From the NCBI GenBank assembly GCA_016795035.1, contig JAEUIT010000003.1, positions 62,001-126,000 on the forward strand: DNA of 64,000 nt, written 5' to 3'. The stretch comes from Phycisphaerae bacterium (GTDB lineage Bacteria > Planctomycetota > Phycisphaerae > Phycisphaerales > SM1A02). The notes under the pieces were generated by a model, which was not told where the DNA came from, did not search any database, and saw nothing but the letters and a program-made list of their open reading frames with translations. The position numbers and the translations under genes are program-made. Positions 62,101 to 64,000 of this stretch are shown piece after piece (position 1 is the stretch's first letter; the number at the start of each line of letters is the position of its first letter).

Positions 62101-62211
62101 GTGGAGCAGATGAAAGAGGTCGCGTGTGTTGACTTCTATGTTGCGGAAGGCCGATTTTGCCTCGACTACGGCCTCCGGACAGTTGTGTGGCTTCGAGCTG
62201 GGAAGCGTCAC
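59032..62211 (-). CDS. Ser/Thr kinase with WD40-like domain, HRD replaced by HCD
   Basis: A 1059-residue protein. Kinase motifs: glycine loop PLAVGGMGVVYLA (66-78), Lys90 (VAVK), HCD at 186-188 (GIVHCDIKPSNVL: the HRD Arg is Cys), DFG 206-208, APE 233-235. A membrane helix spans about 345-365. The outer part (390-1059) is a beta-propeller of WD40/PQQ type (VSFVAISRDGGAVASGGYDRVVRYWESIDHRSP; CIAISADGRHVALGFADDC). The DNA is clearly AT-richer than its surroundings, with codon use unlike its neighbours. Its last 47 codons are antisense to prmC. No sigma gene sits beside it. Confidence 0.93.
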   Translation of the reverse strand: MTLPSSKPHNCPEAVVEAKSAFRNIEVNTRDLFHLLHVAVAETDRTDANLDLPEGTLLGEFVLKRPLAVGGMGVVYLAEQRSPLREVAVKILPPNCNTASSLRRFEIEAQTLATLDHPNIARVLSSGITTAPDGGELAYIAMDYVPGARDILKYSDERQLSAVERARLFLHCLGAIELAHHRGIVHCDIKPSNVLVSKDGEVKVIDFGIARAASSPSSSPLTSSWYGTVEYAAPESIRDRSSLPDLRSDIYSLGIVLAELWTGRRPKSEQDLPPSSDDLRRTIRHRPRPAFQILKRALAHSPEERYQSVRELRLDLERWIDGRELQGQGLPSLVARGSHLFVSAKWPATAALAVGSLVYLAMLLGSPQRTTSAKEGESSSTAYRLAMADACRTLSTGSLKWGAGESLLRDIPAEHRAWDFQVLCGLAAKGPRTFSLDCVPTAACMPETGSQIVVGDELGRVSFHSTELRSNPKYAWVSDAPIREIVELANSFLAVDDLGRAFVVDREANCTHGYSVSAASAFVGDDSFWVVSNDRLEEIGADDSRIRKRIEIVEVPDPWTLRLSEFDGTPASISRRNGTVRVHGIGPENQIAAGFGGVLDARWLGVSEMLLLTATNGPIVWRSGLTSTLKLPALSADRAAVSSGATRIALGTSKGEVIVADWPALVERIRVSAHAGPVSFVAISRDGGAVASGGYDRVVRYWESIDHRSPQQRQPASPNYRVVGVSADARFFASSNDSGIVTAGLADEPEGRTQFVAPGVAPACIAISADGRHVALGFADDCSWVLDTEDGKARRIGHFADDCLSMMFVDASRLVTLNTNGRLTVSSIESSSEYWSVMLDRPTRVSPRYSNRLGLTCDGRITVFLGGQSVVAATVDVRSGTVASTAVREDHYQPLLGAYAEAKRTWCVLDTSGVLRLINEGGGAPPASNPRRIADGALDLEVSPDGNVLALMSRSGSITFVHVDSLETTGTVVTAAEPVGGLTILRPSGEIVIPLARGELLRLKPGEPPREVHLPSFGSEDAPMAVEVLEDGGVAPVARTTGEEGEDRVALAGRDLNQK

Positions 62212-62283
62212 CTCATGTCCCCCAAACGCGACTCCCGGTCGTTCGGACCCCGTAGGGAGTATCAGGCGCTAAGGATTGGGATG

Positions 62284-62320
62284 CAAGAGAAAAGGCCCCG
62301 GCACAACGTGCCGGGGCCTT
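62284..62320 (-). terminator. Intrinsic terminator of the gene at 62351 (minus strand)
   Basis: A 13-bp perfect stem AAGGCCCCGGCAC/GTGCCGGGGCCTT (plus 62292-62304 with 62308-62320), 3-nt loop, followed on the minus strand by TTCTCTT. It lies 30 nt after the stop codon. Confidence 0.9.
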
Positions 62321-62350
62321 GATCGAGACTCAGAGATGAGCTTCGGAGAA

Positions 62351-64000
62351 TTACGGGCAGGCGCCCCAGGCACCCAAGAGGATGCCGAGGTCTCCACCGT
62401 CAACGGCCCCGTTGCCGTCGAGGTCTGCAGCGCCGGCAGTACCCCAAGCACCCAAGAGCGAGCCCAGATCCGCGCCATCGACCGCACCGTCGCCGGTGAG
62501 ATCGCCAACGCATGGATTCGTGGTCTTGCACACCGAGTGCGAGATGCTAAAGCTGTCCACGCCAACTTCGAACGTCGAGTTGTTGCTCGAGTCGGCCGCG
62601 CTGTAACGGATCTTCACCGACGCCGACGGCACCGGGCCGATCACTTCGGTGAAGGACTGCCACGTGCTGCCGGTCGTGCCGATCGCGCGGGCCGAGGTCC
62701 ACGTCGTGCCGCCGTTGTACGAGTACTGGACGAGGAGGACGTCCGCCTCGGCCGGGTTCGCGGCGTCGTTGCAGTACACCCACGCCTTGTAGTCGACGGT
62801 GACGACAGCGCCACGCGGGACTGCGAAGGTCGGGGAGACGAGACGAACCGGACCATTGTCGACGTCGTTGGCCGAGTTCGAACCGCCGACGACACCGTTG
62901 TCGGTGACCCAGCAGTTCACGCCTGGGGCGTCGGTCGCGTCGTTCTCGGGATTGGCCGGAACGCCGCTGACGTTGGTGCCGACCGGATCGCCGAGTTCCC
63001 AGATGCCGGTCGTCACGCCGCCGACGACTTCCGTCGTCCAGCCTTCGGTGCCGTTCTCGAACTCGGTGGTGAAGTCGACGATCTCGCCCGTGGCGGGCGA
63101 GGCCGAGTAGAAGGTGGCCGGGGCGTTCGACGGATCAGTCGTCGTCACGTTGCCTTGGGTCACCGTACCGGAGAAGTAGTAATCAACGATGTCGCCGCAC
63201 GCGGTCGCGGGGAGCGTCGCCTGATAGGTCGTCGGGCCGCCGGTGAGGGGCGACTCAATCCACGCACCGTCATTGATGCGGTAGTGAACCTTGAGCGAGT
63301 TCTCGATGATCGGGCCGCCGCCGAGGAGCGCCGGGTTGACGTCGATGACGGTCGGAACGTCCGGCGTGATGATCTTCGGAGCGCCGTTCGGATACGAGAA
63401 CGTGATGCCGATCGGCGGGTGGTTCATCCAGATGTCGAGACCGGCGCAGCGGCCGATCACGAGGTCAACCCAGCCGTCTTGGTTGATGTCGATCGGGGCG
63501 AAGTCGTAGGTGGCGCCAAGCGACGCGTTCGGGATGATCTCGCCGATTTCGTCGAGGAAGCTCGTCGAGCCCGGGACGCCGTTGTTGCGATAGATGTGCG
63601 CGCGACGGCCGGAGGTCGGGCAGAAGGGGCCAAGGTCGCCGTCAACGTCGGCGATCATGACGTCCTGCTTGCCGTCGTTGTCGAGGTCGACGATCTTGAT
63701 CGTGTTGCCGAACTCGTTGAGCGAGTCGCTGATGATCGTCGCGGTGAAGTTCGCGAGGCCGTCAGCGCCGTTGCCGGTGTTGAGGAGGTAACGGTCCTGA
63801 CCGTCGTCGGTGCAGACGAGGTCAAGCTTGCCGTCGTTGTTGAGGTCGCCAGCCGAGACGGCGTACGGCGCGTTGCCGTAGACCTGATCGGGGCCGGTGA
63901 ACGAAAGGCCGAGCTGCGGCGGGGCCTTCGCGTAGAAGATCGACACGTTCTGGCCTGCGGTCAGCGTGCTGATGCGCACGATGTCCATGTAGCCGTCGTT
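62351..64000 (-). CDS. Secreted FG-GAP/VCBS protein with EF-hand tail, 5' end outside the window
   Basis: At least 549 residues; the frame is open to the right edge ([12 protein letters not shown]..., an FG-GAP loop). FG-GAP repeats ([51 protein letters not shown]) form the propeller end. A beta-sandwich/spacer region follows ([42 protein letters not shown]). The tail is two EF-hand modules ([47 protein letters not shown]) with the -CP end. It is probably an extracellular/surface protein. A strong terminator follows. Confidence 0.9.
   Translation of the reverse strand, partial: NDGYMDIVRISTLTAGQNVSIFYAKAPPQLGLSFTGPDQVYGNAPYAVSAGDLNNDGKLDLVCTDDGQDRYLLNTGNGADGLANFTATIISDSLNEFGNTIKIVDLDNDGKQDVMIADVDGDLGPFCPTSGRRAHIYRNNGVPGSTSFLDEIGEIIPNASLGATYDFAPIDINQDGWVDLVIGRCAGLDIWMNHPPIGITFSYPNGAPKIITPDVPTVIDVNPALLGGGPIIENSLKVHYRINDGAWIESPLTGGPTTYQATLPATACGDIVDYYFSGTVTQGNVTTTDPSNAPATFYSASPATGEIVDFTTEFENGTEGWTTEVVGGVTTGIWELGDPVGTNVSGVPANPENDATDAPGVNCWVTDNGVVGGSNSANDVDNGPVRLVSPTFAVPRGAVVTVDYKAWVYCNDAANPAEADVLLVQYSYNGGTTWTSARAIGTTGSTWQSFTEVIGPVPSASVKIRYSAADSSNNSTFEVGVDSFSISHSVCKTTNPCVGDLTGDGAVDGADLGSLLGAWGTAGAADLDGNGAVDGGDLGILLGAWGACP

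Overview
The window looks like chromosomal DNA of a high-GC planctomycete, most likely of the Phycisphaerae type. Four features point there: an ECF sigma factor translationally coupled to a membrane Ser/Thr kinase with TPRs; several secreted proteins carrying EF-hand/dockerin-like D-x-D-G-D-G ... DLGxLLGxWG modules; membrane proteins with an N-terminal CxxC...CPECG zinc ribbon; and many family-less secreted or membrane proteins among housekeeping genes. The species assignment is inference. No rRNA, tRNA, CRISPR array, prophage or insertion sequence was seen.

Layout. 0-9.7 kb: a TPR protein (cut by the left edge), YebC, acylphosphatase plus a GNAT acetyltransferase, a secreted redoxin/cytochrome c/Cu-monooxygenase-like fusion, two lipoproteins and NADP isocitrate dehydrogenase with a clear terminator. 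9.8-10.4 kb: a tandem array of hairpin repeats. 10.5-15.5 kb: small membrane proteins, two with zinc ribbons, and EF-P. 16-18.9 kb: the sigma factor/kinase pair. 19.0-19.3 kb: a probable strongly expressed structured ncRNA on the minus strand. 19.8-26.4 kb: DUF1573 protein, HtpX, a TauE-type exporter, a 3D-domain protein, a methyltransferase and a YifB/ComM ATPase. 26.4-30.2 kb: repeat-rich accessory DNA around a second ECF sigma operon. 30.2-47.7 kb: mostly secreted surface-type proteins (RCC1/FG-GAP, EF-hand modules), a SecD-like lipoprotein, a frameshifted hydrolase, an SDR, a zinc alcohol dehydrogenase and a phosphatase. 48-54 kb: a deleted copy of the putA-dinB junction, a membrane protein paralogous to one at 42-43.5 kb, DinB and PutA. 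54-59.2 kb: hydrolase, glycosyltransferase, a 12-unit repeat array and PrmC. 59-64 kb: an AT-richer Ser/Thr kinase overlapping prmC antisense, then an FG-GAP/EF-hand protein running off the right edge.

The most unusual signals are not protein genes. (1) A 13-base motif, CTGCAACGNNGAG, occurs at least 23 times on both strands, in coding and non-coding DNA and in all three reading frames. It also lies at the junction of a rearranged putA/dinB fragment. (2) A hairpin-repeat array keeps its stems paired while their sequences differ. (3) The ncRNA at 19.0-19.3 kb has its own promoter, UP-like tract, GNRA hairpins and intrinsic terminator. (4) Several genes without a Shine-Dalgarno sequence have a TAnnnT hexamer 6-9 nt before the start codon, which suggests leaderless mRNAs.

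Start codons were chosen from signal peptides, family lengths, Shine-Dalgarno sequences or -10 hexamers. Many longer open frames in this GC-rich DNA are shadows and were left out.
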